Assembly: GCA_944388495.1 (NCBI GenBank)
Contig: CALXIZ010000013.1
Location: 1 to 53,886, forward strand
Reading direction: 5' to 3'
DNA length: 53,886 nt
Source: an uncultured Clostridia bacterium
Lineage (GTDB): Bacteria; Bacillota; Clostridia; Peptostreptococcales; Anaerovoracaceae
Under the pieces are notes generated by a model that saw nothing but the letters and a program-made list of their open reading frames with translations, did no database searches and was not told the DNA's origin. This document shows positions 34,601 through 43,400 of this stretch, in pieces. How positions within the stretch are numbered: the first letter of the stretch is position 1; the number at the start of each line of letters is the position of its first letter. A program made the translations under genes and the position numbers.

Positions 34601-35067
34601 CCCGTGAAGAGAAGATTCCTGCGGATATCGTCATAATCGACACGATCCGACTGATGCAGATCGATGCACGCATCGCGGAAGCGCTCTACGGCAGGCATTC
34701 CCTTGACGGCGGCCATGACGGGAGCCACAAAGATGCAGGACTCTCCGGAAAGAGCCGCTGACAGGCACTGAAGCCTGCGGTAGCTCAGCACGCGGCTCTT
34801 CGCATCATACAGAAACGTGCTTCTCTCTTCATCCGGCAGTACATATATTTTTCTTTCCTCTGCAAAGAATGTCAGAAATTCTTCCATCTGCTTCGCCCGT
34901 TCCCGCGATGAAACGATGAGCAGAAGCTGTCCGCCGTTTTTTTTCAGCAGCCGCGCGCATTCCAGGGCTGTCGCACCGCCTGTCATGCCCAATATACAGG
35001 CAGCCTTTCCGCTCTTTTGCAGGGCGGAAAGATTTTCAGTCAGTTCTCTGATTCCGGGAGCATTCAT
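31660..35067 (-). CDS. mfd: Transcription-repair coupling factor
   Basis: A 1135-residue DNA translocase that removes stalled RNA polymerase and recruits UvrA. UvrB-like N-terminal domains occupy about 1-350. The CarD-like RNA polymerase-interacting domain starts near 475 (DLREGDYVVHENHGIGRFIGIE). Helicase motifs follow: GDVGFGKTEIAARAVF, VIDEEQRFG, LSATPIPRTLH, ATTIIESGIDVPNANT. The C-terminal TRCF domain ends the protein. A run of twelve lysines (about 451-462), encoded by a hexanucleotide repeat, sits just before the RNA polymerase-interacting domain and is unusual. The ATG overlaps the pth stop (ATGA). glmU-prs-pth-mfd matches Bacillus synteny. Confidence 0.97.
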   Translation of the reverse strand: MNAPGIRELTENLSALQKSGKAACILGMTGGATALECARLLKKNGGQLLLIVSSRERAKQMEEFLTFFAEERKIYVLPDEERSTFLYDAKSRVLSYRRLQCLSAALSGESCIFVAPVMAAVKGMPAVERFRDACIDLHQSDRVDYDDIRRNLLFTGYERTEVTEVKGQFSIRGGIIDVFPPDCEYPYRIDLFGDEIDALKIFDPLSQRSLRSVDRVRIIPADVPNPESEETASFLWDYMSDGRLIIADDWDRICEQRDLAERDWIAGVSGRADIAREPEAGTGQERDYASRQAEEIPSGGKDCSEARKRWDEEYAEKMRRRPEYFADMYGLTDAIKRCGGAVTVPFQKTPMFIGELSFSASLNAESVPEFGGRMDHYAEELRRLVREGYHITIACVSGERVKNLSDFAERMEIASAPGQIEYQEGFLPAGILLPETAEAYISDNDIFRFVKKKKKKKKKKKKAGDLSLFADLREGDYVVHENHGIGRFIGIEPLKVEGNRKDYLKIRYAGNDVLYVPVEQMDLVQKYIGSGGAAPKLNKLSGGDWKKTKARAKAAIENMAEELVKLSAERTMQRGHAFAPDTVWQREFEQMFPYVETDNQLRCIEEIKADMEMPFPMDRLLCGDVGFGKTEIAARAVFKCVMDGKQAAVLVPTTILANQHYHTFKERFEKFPCTVEMMSRFRSESEQKEIAQRVADGRIDVLIGTHRILSKDVKFNDLGLLVIDEEQRFGVQHKEAIKYIKKNVDVLTLSATPIPRTLHMSLSGIRSMSTLDEPIEDRYPVQTYVLEQDDQLIREIILRELDRGGQAFVVFNRVKGINQIAEGLRSLIPEARIAVGHGQMSEHRLEEIMLSFTEHEIDVLVATTIIESGIDVPNANTLIILDADHFGLAQLYQLRGRVGRSSRVAYAYFMYRKDKILSEVAEKRLKAIREFTEFGSSFKIAMKDLEIRGAGNLLGTEQSGHMMMIGYELYCKLIDNAVRKLRGEAVTEEELEVALEIKVNAYISSDYIEDEKLKLDMYKRIAEIRTEGDISDVTDELIDRFGDVPAETEALMKVALIKAKCKEAGIRKVTPDGDKILFEFEPEHNGLNPGTLLRLSEAYGMKLIINMSKHPFIKMPVGKPREMLSEIIDFLGVFG
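33682..33717 (-). repeat. Microsatellite in mfd encoding (Lys)12
   Basis: On the coding strand (AAGAAA) four times followed by AAG four times, 36 nt, in frame. A hexamer unit gained or lost changes the protein by two lysines without breaking the frame. Confidence 0.97.
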
Positions 35068-35660
35068 CTTTTTTCTTCCTCCGCTTTTTTTACCGTTTTC
35101 GCTTTAGAATTATATTCTCCCATCGCCGCTTCTATTCCCTTCTCCACGATGCAGACCGCCGCGTCGGCCGCGCGCAGAATCGCCTCTTCGACCGTCTCTC
35201 TGTCCTCTTTCGAAAATCCGCTGATCACATAATCCGCCAGATCGCCTTTGCGTTCCTTTCCGATACCGATCCGGATCCTCGGAAAATCCTCGGAGCCGAT
35301 CTGATATATGACGGAACGCATCCCGTTATGCGTCCCGGCGCTCCCTTTCTTGCGTATCCTGAGAGTACCGATCGGAATATCGATATCATCATAGATCACG
35401 ATGAGATGGTGCGGTTCCTCACGGTAAAAAGACAGGATTTCCCTCACGCTCTCTCCGCTGAGATTCATGTAGGTCTGCGGCTTGACGAGAAGCACCTTCT
35501 CTCCGCCGCACATGCCCTCTCCGGTGAGAGCTCTGTGACGGATTCTGCTTACACGTATACCCAGTTTTTCCGCAAGAATATCCACCGTAAGAAAACCCAT
35601 GTTATGTTTTGTATTTTCATATTTTTTCCCCGGATTCCCGAGACCTGCTATAATATACAT
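35064..35660 (-). CDS. pth: Peptidyl-tRNA hydrolase
   Basis: 198 residues from the ATG at 35660, chosen for the AAGGAG 8 nt upstream and the canonical start MYIIAGLGNPGKKYENTKHNMGF; the frame is open further upstream but without a ribosome site. Recycles peptidyl-tRNA released from ribosomes. It shows the catalytic His in TKHNMGF and the motif KPQTYMNLSGESV, then YDDIDIPIGTLRIRKKGSAGTHNGMRS. The stop overlaps mfd. The leader of about 120 nt shows no clear promoter. Confidence 0.95.
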   Translation of the reverse strand: MYIIAGLGNPGKKYENTKHNMGFLTVDILAEKLGIRVSRIRHRALTGEGMCGGEKVLLVKPQTYMNLSGESVREILSFYREEPHHLIVIYDDIDIPIGTLRIRKKGSAGTHNGMRSVIYQIGSEDFPRIRIGIGKERKGDLADYVISGFSKEDRETVEEAILRAADAAVCIVEKGIEAAMGEYNSKAKTVKKAEEEKR

Positions 35661-35780
35661 TCTTTCACTCCTTTTTCCGCTCCGAAAGCCCCGGAAACTC
35701 TGAAAATTTCTGAACTCTTCCGAAAGAGGCGATCTTTTCGCTTTTCTCCGGAAACAGATTCTATGCCTGCACACAATCAA

Positions 35781-35834
35781 ATTTCCCCCGCGTGACCCGC
35801 GGTACCGAAATTCGGAGCGGGCAGCGGGGGAAAT
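35781..35834 (-). terminator. Large hairpin after prs
   Basis: An 11-bp perfect outer stem ATTTCCCCCGC/GCGGGGGAAAT (35781-35791 with 35824-35834) encloses inner pairs CCCGC/GCGGG and CCGAA/TTCGG. On the minus strand it is followed by TTTGATTG. Probable prs terminator, partly leaky into pth. Confidence 0.65.
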
Positions 35835-35910
35835 GTTACAGTTCCGTGAAAAATGCCGGATGAAAGCAGACCGGCCGCAGTCATGTGATCAGATCTGTCC
35901 GACTGCACGA

Positions 35911-36876
35911 TCAGTCGAAAAGCTTGCTGACGGATTCGTTGTTAAATACTCTCATCATGGCTTCCGCAAAGAGAGGAGCGACGGAGAGAATCTTCATCTT
36001 CTCCAGTTTCTTTTCCGGCGGAACAGGAATCGTATTCAGCAGAATCATCTGCTTGATCTCGGAATCCTGAATCCGCTGAATAGCCGGACCTGAGAGAACA
36101 GGGTGTGTCGCGCAGGCATATACTTCCGCTGCGCCCAGCTTTTTCAGAGCGTTTGCCGCATTGGTGATCGTGCCGGCCGTATCTACCATATCGTCTACGA
36201 GAATCGCCGTCTTTCCTTCGATCTCACCGATGATATTCATGATCTCGGAGACGTTCGGCTTCGGTCTTCTCTTGTCTACGATAGCGATCGGGCATTCGAG
36301 AATATTGGATAGTGATCTCGTTCTCGTCACACTTCCCAGATCCGGAGAGACGACGACGATATCGTTATTTATCGTTCCGTTTTTGATCAGTTCCTTGAAA
36401 TACTTTCCGAGAATCGGCATACCCACGAGATGATCCACAGGAATATCGAAATATCCCTGGATCTGTGCGGCATGAAGATCCATGGTGATCACGCGGTCCA
36501 CACCGGCAACGCTGAGAATGTCAGCGGTGAGCTTGGCTGTGATCGGATCTCTCGATTTCGCTTTTCTGTCCTGTCTGGCATATCCGTAGTAAGGAATAAC
36601 CGCATTGATACGGGATGCCGAAGCTCTCTTCATCGCATCGATCATGATGAGCAGTTCCATCAGATTGTCATTCGTCGGGTTGCAGGTGGACTGGATGATA
36701 TAGACGTCTTCACCCCGCACGCTCTCCCACAGGCTTACTGAAATTTCACCGTCGCTGAACTTGCTGACCGTAGACTTTCCGAGAGGCTTGCCCATGATCG
36801 CCGCGATCTCCTCTGCAAGCGCCGGATTGGAATTGCCTGCAAATATCTTATACTCACTAAATACGCCGTTTTTCAT
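35911..36876 (-). CDS. prs: Ribose-phosphate pyrophosphokinase (PRPP synthase)
   Basis: 321 residues, class I PRPP synthase making PRPP from ribose-5-phosphate and ATP for purine, pyrimidine, His and Trp synthesis. Visible: [79 protein letters not shown], and the PRPP loop [11 protein letters not shown]. It lies 112 nt downstream of glmU with GGAGG before the ATG, and so is probably in the glmU transcript. Confidence 0.97.
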   Translation of the reverse strand: MKNGVFSEYKIFAGNSNPALAEEIAAIMGKPLGKSTVSKFSDGEISVSLWESVRGEDVYIIQSTCNPTNDNLMELLIMIDAMKRASASRINAVIPYYGYARQDRKAKSRDPITAKLTADILSVAGVDRVITMDLHAAQIQGYFDIPVDHLVGMPILGKYFKELIKNGTINNDIVVVSPDLGSVTRTRSLSNILECPIAIVDKRRPKPNVSEIMNIIGEIEGKTAILVDDMVDTAGTITNAANALKKLGAAEVYACATHPVLSGPAIQRIQDSEIKQMILLNTIPVPPEKKLEKMKILSVAPLFAEAMMRVFNNESVSKLFD

Positions 36877-36988
36877 TCTCGTTGTCCTCCGAATATTTTT
36901 GGATAGAATTTTCCGATCCCGATACTTCCCTTTTCTTTCCCCTGTATTTTTCTGCCGACAGATCCGAATCCTGTTTTCGGTCCTTTTT

Positions 36989-38386
36989 TCAGTCTCCCGC
37001 CTGTTTTTTCTTCCGGCTCAGGCCTTTTTTCTCGACCCAGCCCTCCTCCACAGTCTCACGGGCCCGTCCCACGCAGAGCGCGCCTTCCGGAACGGGAACC
37101 GTCACCGTCGTGCCGGCCGCTACATAAGCGTCATCTGCAAGCTCCACCGGAGCGACGAGATTTGCGTTACTACCGATAAACGCACGGTCGCCCACTGTCG
37201 TGCGGAACTTTTTCACACCGTTGTAATTCGCAAAGACGACGCCGCATCCTACGTTGACATCTCTGCCCACGTCCGCGTCGCCGATATAAGCCAGATGTGA
37301 TGCTTTGGAGCCGTCGCCGAAGCGCGCGTTCTTGATCTCCACAAAATCGCCCACCTTACAGCTTTCTCCCACATCGCTGTCAGGACGCAGATAGGCAAAC
37401 GGTCCCACCGTCGTCTTCGCGCCGACTCTGCTTCTGCGGATCACCGATTTCATGATATCACAGCCGTCGCCGACGACGCTGTCCTCTATGACGGTGTCCT
37501 TTCCTATCACACACCCGCAGCCGATCTCCGTCTTTCCGCGGAGTACGGCGCCCGGCCAGATTTCCGTGTCGCGGCCGATCTTCACATCTTCCTCTATATA
37601 TACATTTTCCGGATCCAGAATCGTGACACCTTCCGTCATATGTCTTTCGGCGATGCGTCTTCTCATGATCCCCGACGCTTCCGCGAGCTGAATCCGGTTG
37701 TTTACTCCCATAATCTCATCCGCATCGCTGACGGTGAAAGCGCCGGCGCCGGCGCCGCTGTCCACAGCCATGCTGATCAGATCTGTAATATAATACTCAT
37801 TCTGAGCGTTGTCATTACTGAGTTTTTTCACATTTTCACGGAAGAAGGCGGCATTGAAGCAGTACATTCCGGCATTGATCTCTTTTACTGCCTTTTCCTC
37901 ACTGCAGGCATCCTTTTCCTCAACGATTTTTTCCAGACTTCCGTCCTCTCCGCGGATAATCCGCCCGTAGCCGAACGGGTCGTCAAAAATCGCCGTCAGG
38001 ACGGTCACCGCATTGCCTCCAGATTCATGAAAAGCCGCAAAGCGGGAAAGCGTGTCAGCCGTAATCAGAGGCGTATCTCCGCAGAGCACAAACAGATCTC
38101 CGTCCCCGGGAATATATTCTGATGCTGTCATGGCCGCATGCCCCGTTCCGAGCTGCTTTTCCTGAAGCGAAAAGACGACGCCGCTCTCACCGGACAGCGT
38201 TTTTTCCACTTCCTCCGCGCCGTGTCCGACGACTGCGACGATGTGCTCCACACCCGCCTTCTTCGCCTGTGATATGACATGTGATACCATCGGCCTGCCG
38301 CATACCTCATGAAGTACCTTCGGCCTGTCCGACTTCATGCGTGTTCCGGCGCCAGCCGCCAGAATCACCGCTGTTCTGCAATTCAT
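36989..38386 (-). CDS. glmU: Bifunctional GlmU (GlcN-1-P acetyltransferase / GlcNAc-1-P uridyltransferase)
   Basis: About 465 residues. The start is one of two adjacent ATGs (38389 or 38386); the second is 7 nt from AAGGAG. Makes UDP-GlcNAc. N-terminal pyrophosphorylase ([31 protein letters not shown]); C-terminal left-handed beta-helix with hexapeptide repeats ([63 protein letters not shown]) and the acetyltransferase end. With glmS in the same window this supplies the precursor used by MurA. An extended -10 promoter is about 90 nt upstream. Confidence 0.96.
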   Translation of the reverse strand: MNCRTAVILAAGAGTRMKSDRPKVLHEVCGRPMVSHVISQAKKAGVEHIVAVVGHGAEEVEKTLSGESGVVFSLQEKQLGTGHAAMTASEYIPGDGDLFVLCGDTPLITADTLSRFAAFHESGGNAVTVLTAIFDDPFGYGRIIRGEDGSLEKIVEEKDACSEEKAVKEINAGMYCFNAAFFRENVKKLSNDNAQNEYYITDLISMAVDSGAGAGAFTVSDADEIMGVNNRIQLAEASGIMRRRIAERHMTEGVTILDPENVYIEEDVKIGRDTEIWPGAVLRGKTEIGCGCVIGKDTVIEDSVVGDGCDIMKSVIRRSRVGAKTTVGPFAYLRPDSDVGESCKVGDFVEIKNARFGDGSKASHLAYIGDADVGRDVNVGCGVVFANYNGVKKFRTTVGDRAFIGSNANLVAPVELADDAYVAAGTTVTVPVPEGALCVGRARETVEEGWVEKKGLSRKKKQAGD

Positions 38387-38472
38387 CATTCTGCTCCTTT
38401 GCGTCCGCGGACGGCACGCCAAAACCGGCGGTCCCCGCCTCCGCTTTCTGTTTCAAACTTACATTCGTAGAA

Positions 38473-38481
38473 ATTATATCA
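38473..38481 (-). promoter_or_regulatory. Extended -10 promoter of glmU-prs
   Basis: Minus strand TGATATAAT: perfect TATAAT (38478-38473) with extended TG; -35 at 17 bp is only TTTTAA. Same core as before xdhC and the second CoA-transferase. Confidence 0.65.
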
Positions 38482-38592
38482 TCATCCCACTCTCTTTAAA
38501 AGAAAAACACCTGTGATTAACAAAATTTTAATATCATATTTTCCCTTTCTCCCTTCTTTCCTTTACCTTCTCAGCCCGTTCTCTTTTTTCGC

Positions 38593-38621
38593 TTGACTTT
38601 TTCAGATTCCGACGCTAAGAT
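38593..38621 (+). promoter_or_regulatory. Promoter of the T-box/trpXYZ unit
   Basis: -35 TTGACT (38593-38598), 17-bp spacer, -10 TAAGAT (38616-38621); start near 38628. Confidence 0.75.
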
Positions 38622-38627
38622 AGAAAA

Positions 38628-38966
38628 TGTATAAACAGCAAAATCCGTACGAACAGAAAGTAAGTAGCTCTGAAATACGGTGACAAGCGAGCCGGCAGGC
38701 GGTGGAAGGCCGGTACATACGCTTCAGAGTGAATGGGTTCTGTCAGGAGCGAGGGGAAAGGTATTTTCCGGAAGAGTGCATTCTTTTCCGAAGGAAAATT
38801 CCGAGTATCCGGGCCGCGTCTTTCGCGTTACAGAAAGGAGATATCATCCGTCCGTCCCGGCACGGCTGCGGATCGTATCAGAAGAGATGGATGGGAATTT
38901 TTCCCGTCCGAATCAGGGTGGCACCGCGAATCTATCGTCCTTGTGTGGATGATGGATTTTTTTATT
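38628..38966 (+). promoter_or_regulatory. T-box riboswitch, tryptophan (UGG) specifier
   Basis: The diagnostic T-box core AGGGTGGCACCGCG is at 38915-38928. Stem I is seen as ACAGAA/TTCTGT (38653-38658 with 38738-38743) and GCTCTGAA/TTCAGAGT (38667-38674 with 38723-38730). Between them is the loop-E pattern AGTA opposite GAA, and the specifier TGG at 38734-38736 is followed by a purine. The acceptor-binding bulge TGGC would pair with GCCA, fitting the discriminator G of bacterial tRNA-Trp. The terminator is an 11-bp stem with two G-U pairs (38930-38940 with 38947-38957) followed by T7. Uncharged tRNA-Trp should switch on the downstream transporter. Confidence 0.92.
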
Positions 38967-39062
38967 ATGCAGAAAAAAAGAGCGCCGAAACCGCTCCGTA
39001 TACCCCGGCAGCCCGCAGAACAGCTCACGATCGGAACACCACAGATTTCAAGGAGGTACACC

Positions 39063-40085
39063 ATGAAAAAGAAAAAATTTCTCGCCGCGGCGCTCGCCGC
39101 TCTGACAGCTCTCGCCGCTCTGACAGGATGCGGCGGCTCCGGATCCGGCACATCCGGTTCCGATTCCGACGGATATGTCGTCGGCATTTCTCAGTTTGCG
39201 GAGCACGGTTCTCTCGATAACTGCAGAGAAGGCTTCCTCGCCGGACTGGAGGAAGAGGGCATCGTCGAGGGAGAAAATCTGACGGTGGAATATGACAACG
39301 CTCAGTCGGATACCTCGACTACGGCTACGATCGCCAGCAGTCTGATCTCCCAGAAGGTCGATCTGATCGCAGCCATCGCCACACCGAGCGCCGCAGCAGC
39401 CTATAACGCTGCCAGAAATACCGACATCCCCGTCGTCTATACGGCAATCAACGATCCGGTAGCCGCCGGACTGGCAAAGGAAGACGGTACGGGCACAGGA
39501 AATGTCACGGGATCCTCCGACGTCCTTCCCGTGGAAGAACAGCTGAAGATGATCCGCCGGATTCTTCCGGACGCCGAAAAAATCGGTATCATCTATACGA
39601 CCAGCGAAGCTAATTCTGTCAGCACCATCGAGACCTATAAGGAGCTGGCCGGCGAATACGGTTTCGAAATCGTAGAGACCGGAATCAACACGATCTCTGA
39701 CGTCGACCTGGCGGCCTCCAATCTCGCACAGCAGGTGGACTGCCTGTGCAATCTCACCGACAATACGGTCGTTCAGGCGCTGCAGACTGTTCTCGAGAGA
39801 GCGAATGCTCAGAACATTCCGGTATTCGGCAGTGAAATCGAACAGGTTAAAAACGGATGTGTCGCTTCGATGGGAATCGACTATTACGAGCTCGGCAGAC
39901 AGACAGGCATCATGGCGGCAAAGATTCTGAAGGGAGAGGCCTCCGCTCAGGAGACGCCTTTCATCACAGCGGAAAGCGCACAGCTGTACGTGAACACAGC
40001 CGCTGCAGATAAAATCGGCCTGACACTCGACGAATCTTATCTGTCGGGCGCAGCAGAAGTATTCGATGAAATCACGACAGACTGA
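39063..40085 (+). CDS. trpX: TrpX-like ABC transporter substrate-binding lipoprotein
   Basis: 340 residues from the ATG at 39063, 6 nt after AAGGAGG; the same frame is open back into the T-box but that part is not translated. Lipobox LTGC with Cys23. The fold is of the ABC_sub_bind (PF04392) type: GISQFAEHGSLDNCREGFLAGLEEEGIVEGENL, LIAAIATPSAAAAYNAARNTDIPVVYTAINDPVAAGL, NLTDNTVVQAL, VASMGIDYYELGRQTG. The family includes the T-box-controlled tryptophan transporters of Firmicutes. The UGG T-box in front supports tryptophan or a precursor as the substrate. First gene of three. Confidence 0.88.
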   Translation: MKKKKFLAAALAALTALAALTGCGGSGSGTSGSDSDGYVVGISQFAEHGSLDNCREGFLAGLEEEGIVEGENLTVEYDNAQSDTSTTATIASSLISQKVDLIAAIATPSAAAAYNAARNTDIPVVYTAINDPVAAGLAKEDGTGTGNVTGSSDVLPVEEQLKMIRRILPDAEKIGIIYTTSEANSVSTIETYKELAGEYGFEIVETGINTISDVDLAASNLAQQVDCLCNLTDNTVVQALQTVLERANAQNIPVFGSEIEQVKNGCVASMGIDYYELGRQTGIMAAKILKGEASAQETPFITAESAQLYVNTAAADKIGLTLDESYLSGAAEVFDEITTD

Positions 40086-40105
40086 TCTGTTCCGGAGGAA
40101 AAACG

Positions 40106-40996
40106 ATGGCTTTAATTCTGAGCGTACTCGAACAGGGCATGATCTACGCGATCATGGGTCTGGGCGTATATATCACTTATAAAATACTCGATTTTCCTGA
40201 TCTCACCGTCGATGGCAGTTTCCCTCTGGGAGCTGCCATCGGCGCGATACTGATCTCTAAAGGATTCAATCCGCTCCTGGCTATTCTTGCGGCTTTCGGA
40301 GCGGGAATCATCGTGGGATTTCTGACAGGAATCATTCACGTCAAGCTGAAGGTCAGAGATCTGCTCTCCGGCATCATCATGATGACAGCGCTTTACACGG
40401 TAAACCTGCGAATCGCAGGGCGGGCAAACCTTCCGATTTATGACAAGACGACGATCTTCGATAATTCTCTCACCGACAGCATATTTCAGGGACCGCTTGC
40501 GCAATATAAGACGGTGATCATCATCTTCATCATCACGATGATTTCCAAATATCTGCTCGACTGGTATCTGACCACAAAATCAGGCTTCATGCTCCGCGCC
40601 GTCGGCGACAACGAGACAATCGTCACCTCTCAGGGAGTGGACAAGGGCAAAGTCAAAATCGTCGGTCTCGCCATCTCCAACGCGCTCGTGACCATGAGCG
40701 GATGTCTCTTCGCACAGCATCAGAGATTCTTTGACGCCTCCATGGGGACGGGAACAGTGGTAATCGGCCTGGCCAGTGTCATCATCGGCACCAGTCTTTT
40801 CCGCCGTGTAACACTGCTGCGCGTCACTTCCAGTGTCATCATCGGTTCGATCATCTACAGAGCATGCGTGGCCGCAGCCATACGTCTCGGCATGCCGTCG
40901 CAGGATCTCAAACTCATCACGGCGGTGCTCTTCCTGATCATCCTCGTCATCAGCATGGAAAGAAAGGCCAAGGTGAAGAAAAATGCTGGAGCTTAA
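40106..40996 (+). CDS. trpY: TrpY-like ABC transporter permease
   Basis: 296 residues with about eight to nine membrane segments, of the branched-chain/ribose-type permease superfamily. Characteristic stretches are GMIYAIMGLGVYITYKILDFPDLTVDGSFPLGAA at the start (shown in part), VRDLLSGIIMMTALYTVNL, the ATPase-contact loop SGFMLRAVGDNETIV and GKVKIVGLAISNALV. A single permease gene implies a homodimer. It starts 20 nt after trpX behind GGAGG and overlaps the ATPase gene by 14 nt. Confidence 0.9.
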   Translation: MALILSVLEQGMIYAIMGLGVYITYKILDFPDLTVDGSFPLGAAIGAILISKGFNPLLAILAAFGAGIIVGFLTGIIHVKLKVRDLLSGIIMMTALYTVNLRIAGRANLPIYDKTTIFDNSLTDSIFQGPLAQYKTVIIIFIITMISKYLLDWYLTTKSGFMLRAVGDNETIVTSQGVDKGKVKIVGLAISNALVTMSGCLFAQHQRFFDASMGTGTVVIGLASVIIGTSLFRRVTLLRVTSSVIIGSIIYRACVAAAIRLGMPSQDLKLITAVLFLIILVISMERKAKVKKNAGA

Positions 40997-41756
40997 ACAC
41001 ATCTTCAAAACCTATAACGCCGGAACAGTAAACGAACAGGTTCTGTATCAGGATTTCAGTCTTTCGATTCCCGAAGGACAGTTTGTCTCCGTCGTCGGCA
41101 GCAACGGATCCGGAAAGACATCCATGCTCAATCTCATCTGCGGAACGATCCTCGCCGACAGCGGCCAGATTCTCATCAATAATACCGATGTGGCAAATCA
41201 GAAAGACTACGTCCGCCACAGACGCATCGGACGCGTCTATCAGGATCCCGCAAAGGGAACCTGCCCGAGCATGAATATCCTCGAGAATCTTTCCATCGCC
41301 GACAATAAGGGAAAATTCTACGGGCTTTCCAGAGGCACCAATAAAGCGAGAATTTCATACTATAAAGAAATGCTTCACGGCCTGAACCTCGGCCTGGAGG
41401 ACAAAATCAACGTTCCGGTCGGTTCGCTCTCCGGCGGTCAGCGCCAGGCTCTGGCCCTGCTGATGGCTACCATGCAGCCCATAGAATTTCTCATTCTCGA
41501 CGAACACACGGCCGCCCTGGATCCGAAAACGGCGGAAATCATCATGGAGCTCACGGATAAAATTGTACGGGAAAAACAGGTGACGACCATCATGGTGACT
41601 CATAATCTCAGATATGCCGTGCAGTACGGAAATCGTCTCTTGATGATGCATCAGGGGAGTGTTATATTGGATAAAGATGAAGAAGAGAAGCGAAACATCA
41701 CAGTAGACGATATACTCTCCATCTTCAACGAAATCAGCATCGAATGCGGCAACTGA
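40983..41756 (+). CDS. trpZ: TrpZ-like ABC transporter ATP-binding protein
   Basis: 257 residues. Walker A GSNGSGKTS (about 39-47), signature LSGGQRQALALLMAT, Walker B EFLILDEHTAALDPKT, H-loop MVTHNLRYA. The DEHTAALDP variant (His for the usual Pro) is what I know from this transporter subfamily. It overlaps the permease gene by 14 nt, so the two are translationally coupled. No terminator is obvious before murC, 104 nt downstream. Confidence 0.92.
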   Translation: MLELKHIFKTYNAGTVNEQVLYQDFSLSIPEGQFVSVVGSNGSGKTSMLNLICGTILADSGQILINNTDVANQKDYVRHRRIGRVYQDPAKGTCPSMNILENLSIADNKGKFYGLSRGTNKARISYYKEMLHGLNLGLEDKINVPVGSLSGGQRQALALLMATMQPIEFLILDEHTAALDPKTAEIIMELTDKIVREKQVTTIMVTHNLRYAVQYGNRLLMMHQGSVILDKDEEEKRNITVDDILSIFNEISIECGN

Positions 41757-41860
41757 ACGGCCGGAAAACGGCATGTATGCGGCATCGGATATCACCGTGA
41801 CTTTTTTCCGTCCGTCATTTACGGAACTTCACAGATCACGGATTCAGAGAGAGGTTATAA

Positions 41861-43240
41861 ATGTTAGATATCACAAAATATAAACACATTCACTGCATCG
41901 GCATCGGAGGCATCGGACTCAGCGCCGTAGCCGAAATTTTTCATTCGCGCGGATATACCGTATCCGGATCTGACATGAAACTTTCAGACACCACAACCCA
42001 TCTCACCTCGAAAGGCATTACCGTCTTCGAAGGTCACGACGCCGCCAACATCGCCGGCGCCGATCTCGTCGTCTATTCAGCCGCAGTATCGCGGGAAAAT
42101 CCAGAGATTCTCGCCGCGAGAGAAGCCGGTATCCCGACCGTGACGAGAGCAGAAGCTCTGGGAGCGCTCATGCATGACTATCCTGTCAGCATCGCTGTCT
42201 CCGGTACTCACGGAAAGACGACCACCACCTCGATGGTTTCTCTGATCCTTGATCATGCGCAAAAAGACCCCACTATCCTCGTCGGCGGAAATCTGAACGA
42301 ATTTCACGGTAATGTCAAGATCGGTCAGAGCGATCTGTTCGTAACGGAAGCCTGCGAATATATGGACAGCTTTCTCAGCCTGAGACCGAAAATCGAAATC
42401 ATCCTCAATATCGATTCCGATCATCTCGATTATTTCAAGGATCTCGATCATATCGTCGCATCCTTCGACCGTTTCGTAAAGCTGGTGCCGAGAGACGGCT
42501 GCATCATCGCTTATGAGGCGAATCCTTTCGTCAGCAGAGTCATCGCCGACGCAGACTGCCGCGTGATCACTTTCGGATTTAATGAAAATTCCGACTTTTA
42601 CGCAGCCAACATCGAATTCAATTCCGACGGTCATCCGCTCTTCGACGTCTGCAGCAAAGGTGAAAAGCTCGGCAGAGTACAGCTTGAGATTCCCGGCGAA
42701 CATAACATCAGCAACGCGCTCGCTTCCTTCGCCACCTGTTACACGCTCGGCGTCTCGCCGCAGGACATCATCGAAACGCTGCGCGGCTTTCACGGTACCC
42801 AGAGAAGGTTTGACGTCATCGGCACGACGAAAAAGAACGTCACTGTCATCGACGACTACGCTCACCATCCGACAGAGATCCGCGCTACGCTGAAGGCATG
42901 CCGCAACATTCCGCATAAGCGTCTGTGGTGCCTTTTCCAACCGCATACCTATACACGCACGCTGGCGCTCTTCGATGAATTTCTGACAGCTTTCGACGAT
43001 ACGGATATCCTCATCATGGCCGAAATCTACGCTGCCAGAGAAAAAAATATCTACAAGATCAGCTCCGAACGCCTGATCTCAGAGATCAGACAGCGGCAGC
43101 CCGATAAAGAAGCTTATTATTTCAGCACTCTCGAGGAAATCGCTGCCTTCGTCAGAGAAAACGCAGAAGACGGCGACATGGTTCTCACCATGGGAGCCGG
43201 CGATATCTACAAGGTGGCTGAAATGCTGATGGAGGACTGA
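41861..43240 (+). CDS. murC: UDP-N-acetylmuramate--L-alanine ligase
   Basis: A 459-residue cytoplasmic ligase adding the first amino acid of the peptidoglycan stem peptide. N-terminal UDP-sugar Rossmann motif HCIGIGGIGLSAVAEI, ATP loop SGTHGKTTTT, central EACEYMDSFL and NIDSDHLDYF, C-terminal DDYAHHPTEI and FQPHTYTRT. Length normal. Ribosome site GAGAGG before the ATG. It lies downstream of trpXYZ, possibly read from its T-box promoter as well as an unseen own one, and is followed by a strong terminator. Confidence 0.96.
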   Translation: MLDITKYKHIHCIGIGGIGLSAVAEIFHSRGYTVSGSDMKLSDTTTHLTSKGITVFEGHDAANIAGADLVVYSAAVSRENPEILAAREAGIPTVTRAEALGALMHDYPVSIAVSGTHGKTTTTSMVSLILDHAQKDPTILVGGNLNEFHGNVKIGQSDLFVTEACEYMDSFLSLRPKIEIILNIDSDHLDYFKDLDHIVASFDRFVKLVPRDGCIIAYEANPFVSRVIADADCRVITFGFNENSDFYAANIEFNSDGHPLFDVCSKGEKLGRVQLEIPGEHNISNALASFATCYTLGVSPQDIIETLRGFHGTQRRFDVIGTTKKNVTVIDDYAHHPTEIRATLKACRNIPHKRLWCLFQPHTYTRTLALFDEFLTAFDDTDILIMAEIYAAREKNIYKISSERLISEIRQRQPDKEAYYFSTLEEIAAFVRENAEDGDMVLTMGAGDIYKVAEMLMED

Positions 43241-43286
43241 AAACCGTCACGACGGACACGACAAAACGGCTCCTTCCAAGATCAGG

Positions 43287-43334
43287 AACGCTGTGCGGCG
43301 CGCAGAGACAGACTGCGCCGCACAGCGTTTTTTT
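43287..43334. terminator. Strong terminator after murC
   Basis: A perfect 15-bp stem (43287-43301 with 43315-43329), 13-nt loop, then T7. The upstream side has few T residues on the minus strand, so it mainly serves the plus strand. Confidence 0.92.
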
Positions 43335-43400
43335 ATCATTCCGTCTGTCTCGCGCCCGTTTCACGCCCGGCTCGGTTTTTTTGTGTCTGTCTTTTCCGCG

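Noticed and set aside
38733-39062. Open frame extending the TrpX-like gene 110 codons upstream
   Set aside because: It runs through the T-box and its terminator, and a strong ribosome site precedes the ATG at 39063, where the lipoprotein signal begins.
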